Source of the DNA: Candidatus Poribacteria bacterium
GTDB taxonomy: Bacteria > Poribacteria > WGA-4E > WGA-3G
Direction: 5' to 3'
Length of the DNA: 64,000 bases
NCBI GenBank assembly: GCA_022394755.1
Contig: JAGFCA010000061.1
Location: 27,402 to 91,401 of the forward strand
The notes below the pieces were generated by a model, which worked only from the letters and a program-made list of their open reading frames with translations, was not told the DNA's origin and did no database searches. Positions 1 to 9,217 of this stretch are shown here, one piece after another. The position numbers and the translations under genes were made by a program. Each line of letters starts with the position of its first letter. Within the stretch, counting starts at the first letter, position 1.

Positions 1-41
1 ATGACCAATACTAATGAGAGAATACTATTACAGTATTAGAT

Positions 42-1157
42 TTAATTTGAAGCATTTGCAAGGATATTTACCACATCTCCTTCCTGAACAATGTATGCTT
101 TCCCTTCTGCCCTTAATAATCCTTTATTTCGTGCTTGTATAAACCCGTCAGACCTAACTAAATCCTCCCAATTAATACATTCAGCTCTAATAAACCCTTG
201 TTCAAAATCGGTATGAATTAGTCCTGCTGCTTCAACAGCAGATTGTCCATTTTTTAGAGTCCATGCCCGTACTTCTTTCGGTCCACCCGTGAAGAATGTA
301 ATCAATCCCATCAAATTATACGAAGCTTGTATAAATCGATCTAAAACTGATTCATTCAAACCCATTTCATCTAAGAATATTCTGGCATCTTCAGGTTCAA
401 GTTGTGCGATTTCCATTTCTAATTGAGCGGCAAGAACAATCACATCTGTATTATCTTGTTCTTGATATTTTAAGATTGGATTAATTAGTTGATCAGAGGT
501 CTGTAATTGTGTTTCTCCAATATTGCAAATTATTAACAATGGTTTTAGAGTTAAAAATCCATATCCACGAATCAGTTTTTTATCATTATCTGAGATAGAA
601 AGAGACCGTAATGGAATACCTTCTTCTAAATTATCTTTAAAATGTTCTAAAATACGATATTCATTTATCAATTCTTGTGTTTTCTGATTTTTTAGCTGTT
701 TTTCAAGTCTATCTAACCTTCCAAGGATAATTTGTAAATCAGAAATGATAAATTCGATATTAACAGTATCAATATCTCTTTCAGGATCTATTGATCCATC
801 AACATGTGGAACTGAATCATCCTCAAATAGTCTGATAACATGAGCGAGTGAATCAACAGTTCGTAATTCAGCTAAAAAAGCACTATCCAATTCAGGTGCC
901 GTATGGGTATCAACTTCCGTTTTTGTTTTAGCAAATTCTGCCCCTCCACCATCAACATAATCAATTGTTGCGTTAATTATCTTATCTGAACCAAAAATTG
1001 GAACTAACTGTCTCAGACGATCATCTGGAACCGGAACAGTACTAAGATTCATTTTTTTATTACCCGCATAACCACCAATTTCAGCATCTGATTTGGCAAG
1101 TGCGTTAAAAACTGTTGTCTTACCTACATGAGGACGACCTACTATTCCTATTTTCAT
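42..1157 (-). CDS. ychF: YchF/OLA1-family GTPase/ATPase
   Basis: This is a 371-aa P-loop NTPase of the YchF (OLA1) branch of the Obg family, a ribosome-associated, stress-linked ATPase. Seen: the P-loop GRPHVGKTT at residues 7-15, the YVDGGG switch region around residue 67, a coiled-coil insert around residues 145-185, and an NIGE nucleotide-specificity motif instead of the NKxD of true GTPases, which is the YchF hallmark. The C-terminal TGS-like domain ends in a GKAYIVQEGDVVNILAN stretch, typical of the family. Length is normal (about 360-370 aa). It is transcribed alone, divergently from the gene at 1313. Confidence 0.95.
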   Translation of the reverse strand: MKIGIVGRPHVGKTTVFNALAKSDAEIGGYAGNKKMNLSTVPVPDDRLRQLVPIFGSDKIINATIDYVDGGGAEFAKTKTEVDTHTAPELDSAFLAELRTVDSLAHVIRLFEDDSVPHVDGSIDPERDIDTVNIEFIISDLQIILGRLDRLEKQLKNQKTQELINEYRILEHFKDNLEEGIPLRSLSISDNDKKLIRGYGFLTLKPLLIICNIGETQLQTSDQLINPILKYQEQDNTDVIVLAAQLEMEIAQLEPEDARIFLDEMGLNESVLDRFIQASYNLMGLITFFTGGPKEVRAWTLKNGQSAVEAAGLIHTDFEQGFIRAECINWEDLVRSDGFIQARNKGLLRAEGKAYIVQEGDVVNILANASN

Positions 1158-1312
1158 ATTTTTTTATTTATTATTATTTTTATTTTGAACTAACACAGTA
1201 GAAAAATTACAAAGTATTTTTTATCGTCAACAGATTTAATTCCAATTGACTACATACTGAGATAATGCTAATATTTCCTTAAAGTGTAAAACAATTATCT
1301 TAGGAACTAAGA

Positions 1313-1702
1313 ATGACTGCTCAAAATCGAAATTGGAAGAAGCATTTAACAAAGGCATTAACTATATTATTAATATTCATGGTAGGCTTGTCAATAATTC
1401 AATGGTTTATAATACAAGCCTTATTTGGTTTTGGAACGGAAATGCTCAAAGATGGTATGGTGAGACAAGCTCCTGATGATGTGAATCGGGAATATATTAT
1501 AGGTACAATAGAACGTGTAAAAATGCGTGTAAACCAAATACCGTTTAGTTTCATCACCGGAAAATTAAACTTAAGAAAAATCAAAGCCGCAGGTGAATAT
1601 GTTATTGCAGTAAACGAAGATGGCACATGGCAAGCAGATGAGATTAACAATTTATTACAAATATTAAATGCTTCCGTTGGATTTAAACAGGAAACAGAAT
1701 GA
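1313..1702 (+). CDS. hypothetical single-pass membrane protein
   Basis: I do not recognise this 129-aa protein. It has a basic N-terminus (residues 1-14), one strong hydrophobic segment at about residues 15-40 with no signal-peptidase site that I can see, and a soluble C-terminal part of about 85 residues. The likely topology is an N-terminal anchor with the rest outside the cytoplasm. Its TGA stop lies 3 nt before the next ATG, so it is probably translationally coupled to the methyltransferase at 1706. The stretch around residues 58-110 has regular alternation suggestive of a small alpha/beta domain. No function is assigned. Confidence 0.7.
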   Translation: MTAQNRNWKKHLTKALTILLIFMVGLSIIQWFIIQALFGFGTEMLKDGMVRQAPDDVNREYIIGTIERVKMRVNQIPFSFITGKLNLRKIKAAGEYVIAVNEDGTWQADEINNLLQILNASVGFKQETE

Positions 1703-1705
1703 TTC

Positions 1706-2476
1706 ATGTCTCTACAAATTACTCCGCCCTATGAGAAGTTTTCTTATTCATACGACAGGATGATGAAAAATGTAAATTATCCTCGTTGGATGCAATATAT
1801 TGAATCAATCTTTGATAAATATGGTTCCAAACCGAGAAAGATTCTTGATTTAGCTTGTGGCACAGGTGCATTAACCTTGCTTTTAGCTGCAAAAGGATAT
1901 GAAATGTCTGGATTTGATCGTGCCATTGGTATGTTAGAAATTGCAAGACAAAAAGCAGAAAGTCAGGATTTAAGTATATCCTTTTTTCAAGGTGATATGA
2001 TGAATTTTGACCTAAATCAAAAATTCGATGCCATCCTATGTACCTATGATAGTATCAACTATGCCAATAGCGTTGAAGAGTTACGTAGTACTTTTGAAGG
2101 GGTATCTTCCCATCTTGAACCTGAAGGTATATTCATCTTTGATGTAACTACAGAACGAAATATCGTAGAACATTTTCATAATAAGACTTTTTCAGAAAAC
2201 CATGAAGATTACTCATATATATGGAAAAATAACTATCTACATCATTCGAAATTGTGCAGAACATTTCTCACTTTCTTTATACGAGAAGGAGATGTTTTTA
2301 GACGATATGAAGAGATACACAATCAAAGGATTTTCGATGTATCAACAGTAGATAATGCACTTGAGTCATCTGGTTTTAAGATGCTAAGTGCATGTGATAT
2401 GTATACCTTCAATCGTTGGACACGTAATTCAGACCGTATAAACTTTACTGCCCAATTAGTTAAATCCGAAACCTAA
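1706..2476 (+). CDS. class I SAM-dependent methyltransferase
   Basis: This 256-aa protein has a class I methyltransferase core. SAM-binding motif I is the DLACGTGALTLLLA stretch near residue 50. An acidic residue ends strand beta2 (GFDRAIGML), and a motif II/post-II region reads GDMMNFDL then FDAILCTYDSINY. The C-terminal half (HNKTFSENHEDYSYIWKN, followed by beta strands) resembles the small-molecule methyltransferases of the DUF4942/UbiE-like group. The substrate cannot be told from the sequence. It starts 3 nt after the stop of the upstream membrane protein, so the two form a probable bicistron. It converges on leuB with only 18 nt between stops. Confidence 0.88.
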   Translation: MSLQITPPYEKFSYSYDRMMKNVNYPRWMQYIESIFDKYGSKPRKILDLACGTGALTLLLAAKGYEMSGFDRAIGMLEIARQKAESQDLSISFFQGDMMNFDLNQKFDAILCTYDSINYANSVEELRSTFEGVSSHLEPEGIFIFDVTTERNIVEHFHNKTFSENHEDYSYIWKNNYLHHSKLCRTFLTFFIREGDVFRRYEEIHNQRIFDVSTVDNALESSGFKMLSACDMYTFNRWTRNSDRINFTAQLVKSET

Positions 2477-2494
2477 AACATTTGTATTTAGATT

Positions 2495-3547
2495 TTATAA
2501 ACCTTCTGCGAGCAAATCACCAACTTCTTCAGTTGTATAACCCATTCTTCCAGCACCAAGATCTTTAATTTTACCACTGGCAAGCAAATTACTGATAGAA
2601 TTTTCTACCTTATTAGCAGCATCATGGTGTCCAAGATGGTCTAACATCATACCTGCTGCACCAACTGCAGCAATTGGATTGATTTGATTCTTACCTGTAT
2701 AGCGTGGGGCAGATCCGTGAATAGGTTCAAACATAGCCACACTTTCTGGATTGAGATTTCCAGATGCTGCGACCCCCATCCCACCTTGTATCATCGCTCC
2801 GAGGTCAGTGATAATATCGCCAAACATATTACATGTAACAATCACGTCAAACCATTCAGGATTCTTTACCATCCACATAGTGGTAGCATCCACAATTGCA
2901 TATTCTGTTTTTATATCTGCATAGTCTTCTGCGACTTCATCAAAAACACGTCTCCATAGATCGTGTGCGTAGGTTAATACATTCGCCTTATCACAAAGTG
3001 TAAGTGTATTTTCTTTATTCCTCTTCTTGGTTAATTCAAATGCATATCTAACACAACGTTCAACACCCTTGTATGTGTTAATCATTTCTTGTATAGCGAC
3101 TTCATCCTTTGTACCGCGTTTCAGGAAGCCACCGATTCCAGCATATAATCCTTCAGTGTTTTCTCTGACGATTATAAAATCAATTTCCTCAGGACCTTTA
3201 TCTTTTAATGGTGTTGTAACACCTGGATATAGTTTAACAGGACGAAGGTTGATATATAGATCAAGTTCAAATCGTACCTTTAGTAGTATACCTTTTTCTA
3301 ATATACCAGGTTTGACATCAGGATGTCCGATAGCCCCTAAATAGATTGCATCCAGTCCACGTAATTCTTCTAAAACCGACTCTGGTAATACTTCTCCAGT
3401 TTCAAGATATCGGTCTCCTCCGACATCATATTCCACGGTTTCGTATTTTATACCTTCTTGCTCTGCTGCAGCCCCGAATACTTTCATTGCTTCGCGAGTT
3501 ACTTCGGGGCCAATTCCGTCTCCAGGAATGAGACCGATCTTATACAT
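2495..3547 (-). CDS. leuB: 3-isopropylmalate dehydrogenase-type enzyme
   Basis: This is an NAD-dependent beta-decarboxylating dehydrogenase of the isocitrate/isopropylmalate family, most like LeuB of leucine biosynthesis. Seen: the N-terminal [13 protein letters not shown] motif, [21 protein letters not shown] (substrate-binding arginines), [11 protein letters not shown] (catalytic Tyr), the metal-binding signature [12 protein letters not shown], and [15 protein letters not shown] for NAD binding. Length (350 aa) is normal. I chose the ATG at 3547 over one 12 nt upstream because a GGAG lies 6 nt ahead of it, inside the longer frame. Tartrate or homoisocitrate dehydrogenase activity cannot be excluded, since no other leu genes are nearby. 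Confidence 0.82.
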   Translation of the reverse strand: MYKIGLIPGDGIGPEVTREAMKVFGAAAEQEGIKYETVEYDVGGDRYLETGEVLPESVLEELRGLDAIYLGAIGHPDVKPGILEKGILLKVRFELDLYINLRPVKLYPGVTTPLKDKGPEEIDFIIVRENTEGLYAGIGGFLKRGTKDEVAIQEMINTYKGVERCVRYAFELTKKRNKENTLTLCDKANVLTYAHDLWRRVFDEVAEDYADIKTEYAIVDATTMWMVKNPEWFDVIVTCNMFGDIITDLGAMIQGGMGVAASGNLNPESVAMFEPIHGSAPRYTGKNQINPIAAVGAAGMMLDHLGHHDAANKVENSISNLLASGKIKDLGAGRMGYTTEEVGDLLAEGL

Positions 3548-4055
3548 AATTTTCTCCATACTATTTGCTTAAATAATTGATGGTATATATTAACATAAAT
3601 AAGACAGTATTGCAAATTGTGAGATGTCTTCAAGATAGAATATAATCCTTGTGATACGCTTATTCCGAATATAAACTAATGGATATCTGGTATGTCAAAT
3701 TCCTATATTCGTTGAAGTCCTAAATTGTACTAATCAGGACAATGTAAATGATACTTTTCCAAATGAAGTTACTACGTTTAAAATCAATTTTCGGTAATAT
3801 AATACTTTAATTGAAATGTTTTTTCATTCTTGTTGAATGACTATATGATATAATAAAGTGTATCAGAAAATTATAATATTGTAATTTGAAGTAAGAAATC
3901 AGAATCAAGGATATGAATTCCTTTAAGTCATTCTCTGGAACACCGAACCTACCATTTATTTGGGTATAATAATATAGTGAATAAAGCTCACACCTATTAT
4001 CAACTCAAGGTATAATGCAAAGTATTTAAAGGTAATTAATTCTTGGAGTTATATT
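3548..4055. other. intergenic region, degenerate repeat trace
   Basis: About 500 bp without a convincing gene, upstream of both leuB (leftward) and the PfkB kinase (rightward). It is A+T-rich with several TATAAT-like hexamers (around 3965 and 4011), but no spacing to a -35 box is good enough to call a promoter. The stretch 3900-3956 (ATCAGAATCAAGG, later GGAACACCGAACCTACC) resembles a worn copy of the interspersed element at 56685-56778, whose end reads GGGAAACCACACCTACC. Confidence 0.4.
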
Positions 4056-5102
4056 TTGTTTAGTGAATCCGAATTAACCAGTCTACTGTCTAAATTTCAA
4101 GATCTAAGTATATTAGTTGTAGGAGATTTCTATCTTGATGCATATTGGTATATAGACAAAACTCGTTCGACCTTATCATTGGAAACACCTTGGCATACAA
4201 ACCCTGTAACTGAACAATCCTACAGCCCTGGTGCAGCGGGAACTGTTACAAATAATTTGAAAGCTTTAGGGGTCGGAACTGTCTATACAGTAGGTGTAAT
4301 AGGTGACGACAATTTTGGTAGAACTCTATTCACAAGTCTTCAGGAAACAGGTTGCATTACGGATAATTTGATTAAAGAGACCGAATGGGTAACTCCAACA
4401 TACTTAAAACCTATACACCGAGGAATTGAAGGTATTGAAACAGAAGGACCGAGATTTGACATAGAAAACTCTGTTCCATTCAATCAGAGAGTTGAGGATA
4501 AATTAATAGAAACTCTACAGAATTTAGTACCTATAGTTGATGGTGTTATTATTGGCGATCAGATGCCAATTGAAAACATGGGTGTAATTACCAGTAATGT
4601 AAGAGAGGAGTTGTGTAATTTAGGGGATAAATACCCGGAAAAGATAATCTTCGCAGACTCTCGAGCACATATTGGTTATTACAAGAATGTAATTATAAAA
4701 CCGAATCGGTTTGAAGCAAGTCATGCTGTTGATCCTAATAGAGATATTGAGAATGTAGATTTGTCTACAACAAAAGACATAGCCTTAAGTCTATCAGAGA
4801 AAACTAAAAGAACAGTTTACATTACATTGGGTGAAAACGGAATCCTTGTTTATAGTAATGATTCATTTACCCATATTTTAGGGAATGAGACAACTGATAA
4901 AATTGATCCTGTAGGAGCTGGGGATAGTGTATCTGCAGGTCTTGTTTCCACCCTATGTAGTTTAGGTCAGGATGAGATAGTTAAGGCAGCTTATATCGGA
5001 AATTTGGTTGCCTCAATCACAGTCACAAAAATAGGTACAACGGGAACAGCATCTCCTGAAGAAATCTTAGAGAAGAATCGGAGTTTAAATGGACGTTTTT
5101 GA
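4056..5102 (+). CDS. PfkB-family sugar kinase, HldE/RfaE-like
   Basis: This 348-aa ribokinase-superfamily kinase is closest in layout to the kinase domain of HldE (heptose-7-phosphate kinase). The opening LVVGDFYLDAYWY matches that group. GDDNFGRTL and the FADSRAHIGYYKNVIIKPNRFEA block correspond to the HldE DxRxxxxxY..TPN..E region, and DPVGAGDSVSAG is PfkB signature 2 with the catalytic Asp. The start is TTG, supported by a GGAG 7 nt upstream. It overlaps the nitroreductase by 14 nt. The exact sugar is unknown, and no nucleotidyltransferase domain follows as in full-length HldE. Confidence 0.82.
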   Translation: MFSESELTSLLSKFQDLSILVVGDFYLDAYWYIDKTRSTLSLETPWHTNPVTEQSYSPGAAGTVTNNLKALGVGTVYTVGVIGDDNFGRTLFTSLQETGCITDNLIKETEWVTPTYLKPIHRGIEGIETEGPRFDIENSVPFNQRVEDKLIETLQNLVPIVDGVIIGDQMPIENMGVITSNVREELCNLGDKYPEKIIFADSRAHIGYYKNVIIKPNRFEASHAVDPNRDIENVDLSTTKDIALSLSEKTKRTVYITLGENGILVYSNDSFTHILGNETTDKIDPVGAGDSVSAGLVSTLCSLGQDEIVKAAYIGNLVASITVTKIGTTGTASPEEILEKNRSLNGRF

Positions 5103-5874
5103 AGTAATCACTAACAGGCGAAGTCATCGTGGAGAGTTTAGAAATACTCCTATAGTGGATGTAGACTTAGAGAAGATAATTGAAGCTGCACGGTGGGCAC
5201 CATCCCCATTCAATGTACAACCATGGGAATTACTAATAATTCAGGAGGAACACAGTAAAATTGAACTGGCTAAACTTACTGAGCAGGCAATTATAAAGCA
5301 ATTTAAAGACAAACAATTCTTAGAAGACAATGCTCGTTGGATGTGTACGTCTGATGAAGAATGGCAAACTCGAGGTGATGGTGTACTCTTAAGTGATCAT
5401 GTCACTTTACCCAAATTATTTCAAACTTTACCTAAAAAACTAACCGGAAATATCTTAAGGGCATTATTAAATAATATTAGTTCATTGAGTATTTTAGGAC
5501 ATTTAGGAATTGGTAAGATGCCAGCAAAAGAAATTGCTATCCAAGTTGAGGAATCGCCTTTGCTAATATTGGTAGTTATGAATACAAAACGACGTCCTCC
5601 AGGGGACGGAGGAAATCGATGGATGTGGCTTAGCGTTGGAATGTTTATACAGAATATGCTCTTGGCAGCATCCTCTTTAAATATCGGAATACAGTTTATT
5701 AGTGCACCATTGGAAAGTGATGAGGATCGCGAGAAAATCAGGACATTATTCAATTTTGGTGAGAACCATGAGGTGATGACATTATTAAGATTAGGATATA
5801 TGAATTCCGATGATGTTAATTCTGTAAGAATCAACTCCTCAGAATTTATACACTATGAAAAGTATATGGATTGA
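5089..5874 (+). CDS. nitroreductase-family flavoprotein
   Basis: This 261-aa FMN-dependent oxidoreductase is recognised by VITNRRSHRGEF (the FMN phosphate-binding RRS.R.F motif, residues 6-17), ARWAPSPFNVQPWEL (family A.WAPS..N.QPW motif) and a C-terminal LLRLGY. The middle (about residues 85-150) is a longer insert than in short nitroreductases. Substrates in this family range from nitroaromatics and quinones to iodotyrosine and dimethylbenzimidazole precursors, and the sequence does not decide. The ATG lies inside the upstream kinase gene with GGAG 5 nt before it, so the two are translationally coupled. Confidence 0.85.
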   Translation: MDVFEVITNRRSHRGEFRNTPIVDVDLEKIIEAARWAPSPFNVQPWELLIIQEEHSKIELAKLTEQAIIKQFKDKQFLEDNARWMCTSDEEWQTRGDGVLLSDHVTLPKLFQTLPKKLTGNILRALLNNISSLSILGHLGIGKMPAKEIAIQVEESPLLILVVMNTKRRPPGDGGNRWMWLSVGMFIQNMLLAASSLNIGIQFISAPLESDEDREKIRTLFNFGENHEVMTLLRLGYMNSDDVNSVRINSSEFIHYEKYMD

Positions 5875-5904
5875 CAATGTGGAAGGTATTGGTATGTATA
5901 AGTT

Positions 5905-6915
5905 CTAAGTATTGATCAATTCATCATTATATGCAAATAATGCTGGTGTTCCACCAGTATGTAGAAAAACAACAATATCGTCTCTTGTAAACTTACCCTG
6001 TCTTATATGGTCAATTAGACAAGCCATAGCTTTAGCGGTATATACTGGATCAAGTATGATCCCTTCAGTGTCAGCCACTAAACGTAATGCTGCAATACAT
6101 TCAGGTGTAAGGTACCCATATGCTTTACCTATATAATCATCAGTGTTAACTATATCTGAATCTAATATCTGTGTATCTGAGTTTAGAATTGATGCTGCTG
6201 TATTCCCTGCATCACGGATTCTGTCAATCTTCCCTTCCCAGTGGACAGGTGCACATGCATACGGTTTCATTTTCATATCAAGGATTTTTGTACCAAGAAC
6301 TAATCCTGCCTGAGTTCCACCTACAGATGAGGTATAAATCCAATCTGCATCTATTCCTAATTGTTCTTGTTGCTTATAGATTTCTGCGATACACCATGTA
6401 AATGCAATTGCTGCCAATGCTGTAGAACGAGGGGAAGCGATAACATAAGGTTTTAGGCCTTCTGTTTTTAATTTTTCAGCTAAGTTAAATTTATAATCTT
6501 CTAATTCTGGACCAAAAGGAATATCTACTATATCAATGTCAGCCCCCATCAAATTATCTAACAATAGATTCCCTTGCCAAACACTCTTATGATCTTTTGA
6601 AAGTCTTAGATAACATTTCAATCCGAGCTTAGCACATGCTGCTGCGGCTTGTCTGCAATGATTAGATTGTGAAGTTGCACCGTGGACGATTGTATCTGCT
6701 CCTTGATGAACTGCTTCACCTATTGTAAAGGTTAGCTGTCTAACTTTGTTTCCACCAAATGCTAAACCAGAACAATCTTCTCTCTTTATAAAGATGCGCG
6801 GACCACCTAAAACTTCAGTTAAACTTGGACATTCCTCAAGGGGAGTAGGAAAATGCCCAAGTTCTACTTTAGGGATCTGCGCAATATTTTCAAGAAGGGT
6901 ATTCAGTTTGTTCAC
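5905..6915 (-). CDS. D-cysteine desulfhydrase / ACC deaminase-family PLP enzyme
   Basis: This 336-aa fold-type II PLP enzyme resembles D-cysteine desulfhydrase (DcyD) and ACC deaminase. Seen: FIKREDCSGLAFGGNKVRQL, with Lys57 as the expected Schiff-base lysine, GATSQSNHCRQAAAACAKLGL (substrate/PLP-phosphate loop), YTSSVGGTQAGLVLG and a C-terminal LHTGGTPALFAY, all typical of the family. D-cysteine desulfhydrases release H2S, pyruvate and ammonia. The start is GTG, 2 nt after the TAG of the GrpE-like gene at 6918, so the two form an operon. Confidence 0.88.
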   Translation of the reverse strand: MNKLNTLLENIAQIPKVELGHFPTPLEECPSLTEVLGGPRIFIKREDCSGLAFGGNKVRQLTFTIGEAVHQGADTIVHGATSQSNHCRQAAAACAKLGLKCYLRLSKDHKSVWQGNLLLDNLMGADIDIVDIPFGPELEDYKFNLAEKLKTEGLKPYVIASPRSTALAAIAFTWCIAEIYKQQEQLGIDADWIYTSSVGGTQAGLVLGTKILDMKMKPYACAPVHWEGKIDRIRDAGNTAASILNSDTQILDSDIVNTDDYIGKAYGYLTPECIAALRLVADTEGIILDPVYTAKAMACLIDHIRQGKFTRDDIVVFLHTGGTPALFAYNDELINT

Positions 6916-6917
6916 AA

Positions 6918-8615
6918 CTATTCTGATTGGACAACGACAGCCGATTGGATAATTCTATTACCATCTTTAGATTGTATACCAGGAGTAATCACTTCAACCA
7001 CTGTATCTGCATCACAATCACTTCTACGTTTTTCCTTTACTTCATGTAGTTCAGAAGAGATCTTAGTCTTTCCAGGTTCAATTGGAATCAATTCACAATC
7101 CACTAAATCCAAGAACCAGTTTAATCTTGGTTGAACAGACGCTAAGGAACTGAATTCAACAACAATAGGAAATAATCTATCTTTAACGAATTCTACCAAG
7201 AACCTTTTGAATGCGGGAAGTTTAACTTTTTCTGCGTGTTGTAGTTCTAATTTAGATAACTTCTCAGTGAATCTTTCTAAGTAGGTTTCACAATCTCTCT
7301 GTATATCTGCTAAATCTTGTTCAGATGATGCGACCCTATCAGGGAATAAAGTCGGTGATGGTGCAGTCATACCTCTTGTTTGTTTGAGAGTCTGTTTTAA
7401 CTCTACCTCAATTTCCTCAAGTTTGGCAGCAAGGGTTTCTTTTGTATCAGTTCCCTGTTTTGCTGATTTTTTCCATGAAACAATTTCATTGACCATAAGG
7501 TTTAACACCAATACTGCAGCTTCTTCTTCACTCAATTCATTGGAATCCCAATCATCAATTGTAATCCCCGAACCGTTATTATAATCATTCTCTAATTGTT
7601 CCAAATCTGAATGAAATTTCTCATATAAGGAACGATTCTGTTCCTGGTAATATTCTTTTTTTGATTTATTATTTGATAGGCTGAGTACACCACTCAACTG
7701 CTTAAATATACTTTGTCCTCTGGCATTTCGCCTTCCACTTAAGACAGGTTGTGGGGGTAGAAATGTTGCAGGTTGTTTGGATGAACTCTTAGGAATTGAA
7801 GGCACTTTAATTCTAAATCTAATATCCTGTAATGTATTTTGGGGATGTGGTCCAACATATTGCGCCTTTCGTTTTGGTAGGTTGTCAACATCATCAACTG
7901 TAGGTTGATCATTATTAGAATTCACCTCATTTTCAGAAGATTCATCATATTCAGGTATATCTAAGTTTGTACTATTTTTTTTCTGATTATTATCCTGCGG
8001 AGAATTCAAATTAGCCAACTTAGATTCAATTGTACTTAAACTCTCACTATCTAAAGTTTCGAGTGGTTCAATTTCGGATTGGTTATCTACAGACTCGTCT
8101 TGTTCTTTTGGTTGTAGAGTTTCACTTACTTCTGAATCAGGATTTAGTTCTGAGGGAAGAGAATGATTATCGTTTCCGTTACCATTGGCGTTGGATAAGT
8201 TAGTGTCAGTCACGTTAAGATGTTCCATTATATCTTGTTGGATATCATCCTTAACCTCTTCAATTTGCTCAACTTCATCTTCTACCTTTCCATCAATTTC
8301 CATTTGTCCTTTAATTTGATCTAACTCTTCTAATATACTGGTTGTATAAGTAGAAATGGGTTCATGTTGATCAACGTAAAAAGCCAATCTATGGGATTGA
8401 ATTACATCAGGGGGAACAAGTACATTTTGAGTTTTTTCTGACAATTGGAAAGAAACCCAATTTACACGTCCACCAGATGGTTGCTGTTGATACATTACTC
8501 GAAGTCGTCGTCCAATATCTTCTTTATTTTGTACGCTCATCATTATATTTGGACCATTAAAGGAAAAACTAACTTCAATTCCACGAAAACTACCAGTTAC
8601 ACTATTAGCTGTCAT
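6918..8615 (-). CDS. large protein with C-terminal GrpE-like domain
   Basis: A 565-aa protein in three parts. Residues 1-100 look like a beta-rich domain (QNKEDIGRRLRVMYQQQ, then WVSFQLSEKTQNVLVPPDVIQ). Residues 105-260 are acidic, Ser/Asn/Glu-rich and probably disordered. Residues 300-565 contain predicted coiled coil and end in a stretch that mimics the GrpE beta-wing: ELIPIEPGKTKISSELHEV, then TVVEVITPGI, then RIIQSAVVV, matching GrpE's HEAV..TVVEV...GY...RVLRPA.VVV. GrpE is the DnaK nucleotide-exchange factor, but normal GrpE is only about 200 aa and no dnaK or dnaJ lies nearby. A GGAG sits ahead of the ATG. GrpE-like function is inference. Confidence 0.6.
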   Translation of the reverse strand: MTANSVTGSFRGIEVSFSFNGPNIMMSVQNKEDIGRRLRVMYQQQPSGGRVNWVSFQLSEKTQNVLVPPDVIQSHRLAFYVDQHEPISTYTTSILEELDQIKGQMEIDGKVEDEVEQIEEVKDDIQQDIMEHLNVTDTNLSNANGNGNDNHSLPSELNPDSEVSETLQPKEQDESVDNQSEIEPLETLDSESLSTIESKLANLNSPQDNNQKKNSTNLDIPEYDESSENEVNSNNDQPTVDDVDNLPKRKAQYVGPHPQNTLQDIRFRIKVPSIPKSSSKQPATFLPPQPVLSGRRNARGQSIFKQLSGVLSLSNNKSKKEYYQEQNRSLYEKFHSDLEQLENDYNNGSGITIDDWDSNELSEEEAAVLVLNLMVNEIVSWKKSAKQGTDTKETLAAKLEEIEVELKQTLKQTRGMTAPSPTLFPDRVASSEQDLADIQRDCETYLERFTEKLSKLELQHAEKVKLPAFKRFLVEFVKDRLFPIVVEFSSLASVQPRLNWFLDLVDCELIPIEPGKTKISSELHEVKEKRRSDCDADTVVEVITPGIQSKDGNRIIQSAVVVQSE

Positions 8616-9217
8616 CCGCCTGTCTCCTTGTAGCTTGGTATGCTCTTAAAGGTAGATAAAATATAGGATATTCAAAAGGTCTGTTTATTATGGGAATCCT
8701 AACATAAGTATTATATTGTGATGTATTGGTGTGAATGTCTGTATTTGGGATATAAAATCTGTCAAATTAGATAGATAACTTCTTAACTTGCCAACAAGAT
8801 TAATCGAATATCTGTTGGATTTTATACCATTCCCCATGATTATATAGATTTTAACGTAAGTAATTTACTATGGTTACACTGGAAGCATTGATAAAACCTT
8901 ATTGATTGTAGATTTTCAATTAATTTTTAGACAACTTTAGAATATTATTAGAAACAAATTTGAATTTGAATTTGACCCCATGTTACCAAATACCAAATTT
9001 GATAAAACATTTCATATTACGACTATAGGTTATTATTAACATCTAAACATAAAAGCTGCGTTTTTCTCAATGAACTTTACACTGTTATAATTATGAAATA
9101 GTTTGATTTTTCATGATACATGGGTCATTCTGTAATTATTGGTTTATATCATTAAACTTTACAAACCCGATTTCGGGTTAGGTGATTACATTGAAAAATT
9201 AATTTACTTCTTTTATT
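8616..9217. other. intergenic region, no gene seen
   Basis: About 600 bp of A+T-rich sequence between two leftward genes. Apart from the hairpin at 9164-9179 and a small TTTGAA tandem near 8950-8970, I see no coding pattern or RNA gene. The right part is the 3' flank of the metalloprotease gene. The left part should hold the promoter of the GrpE-like gene. Confidence 0.4.
9164..9179 (-). terminator. short hairpin, weak terminator candidate
   Basis: AACCCG and CGGGTT arms close a 4-nt loop about 40 nt past the stop of the metalloprotease gene. On the minus strand the hairpin is followed by TTTGTAAAGTTT, which is only a broken U-tract, so this is a weak call. Confidence 0.4.
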
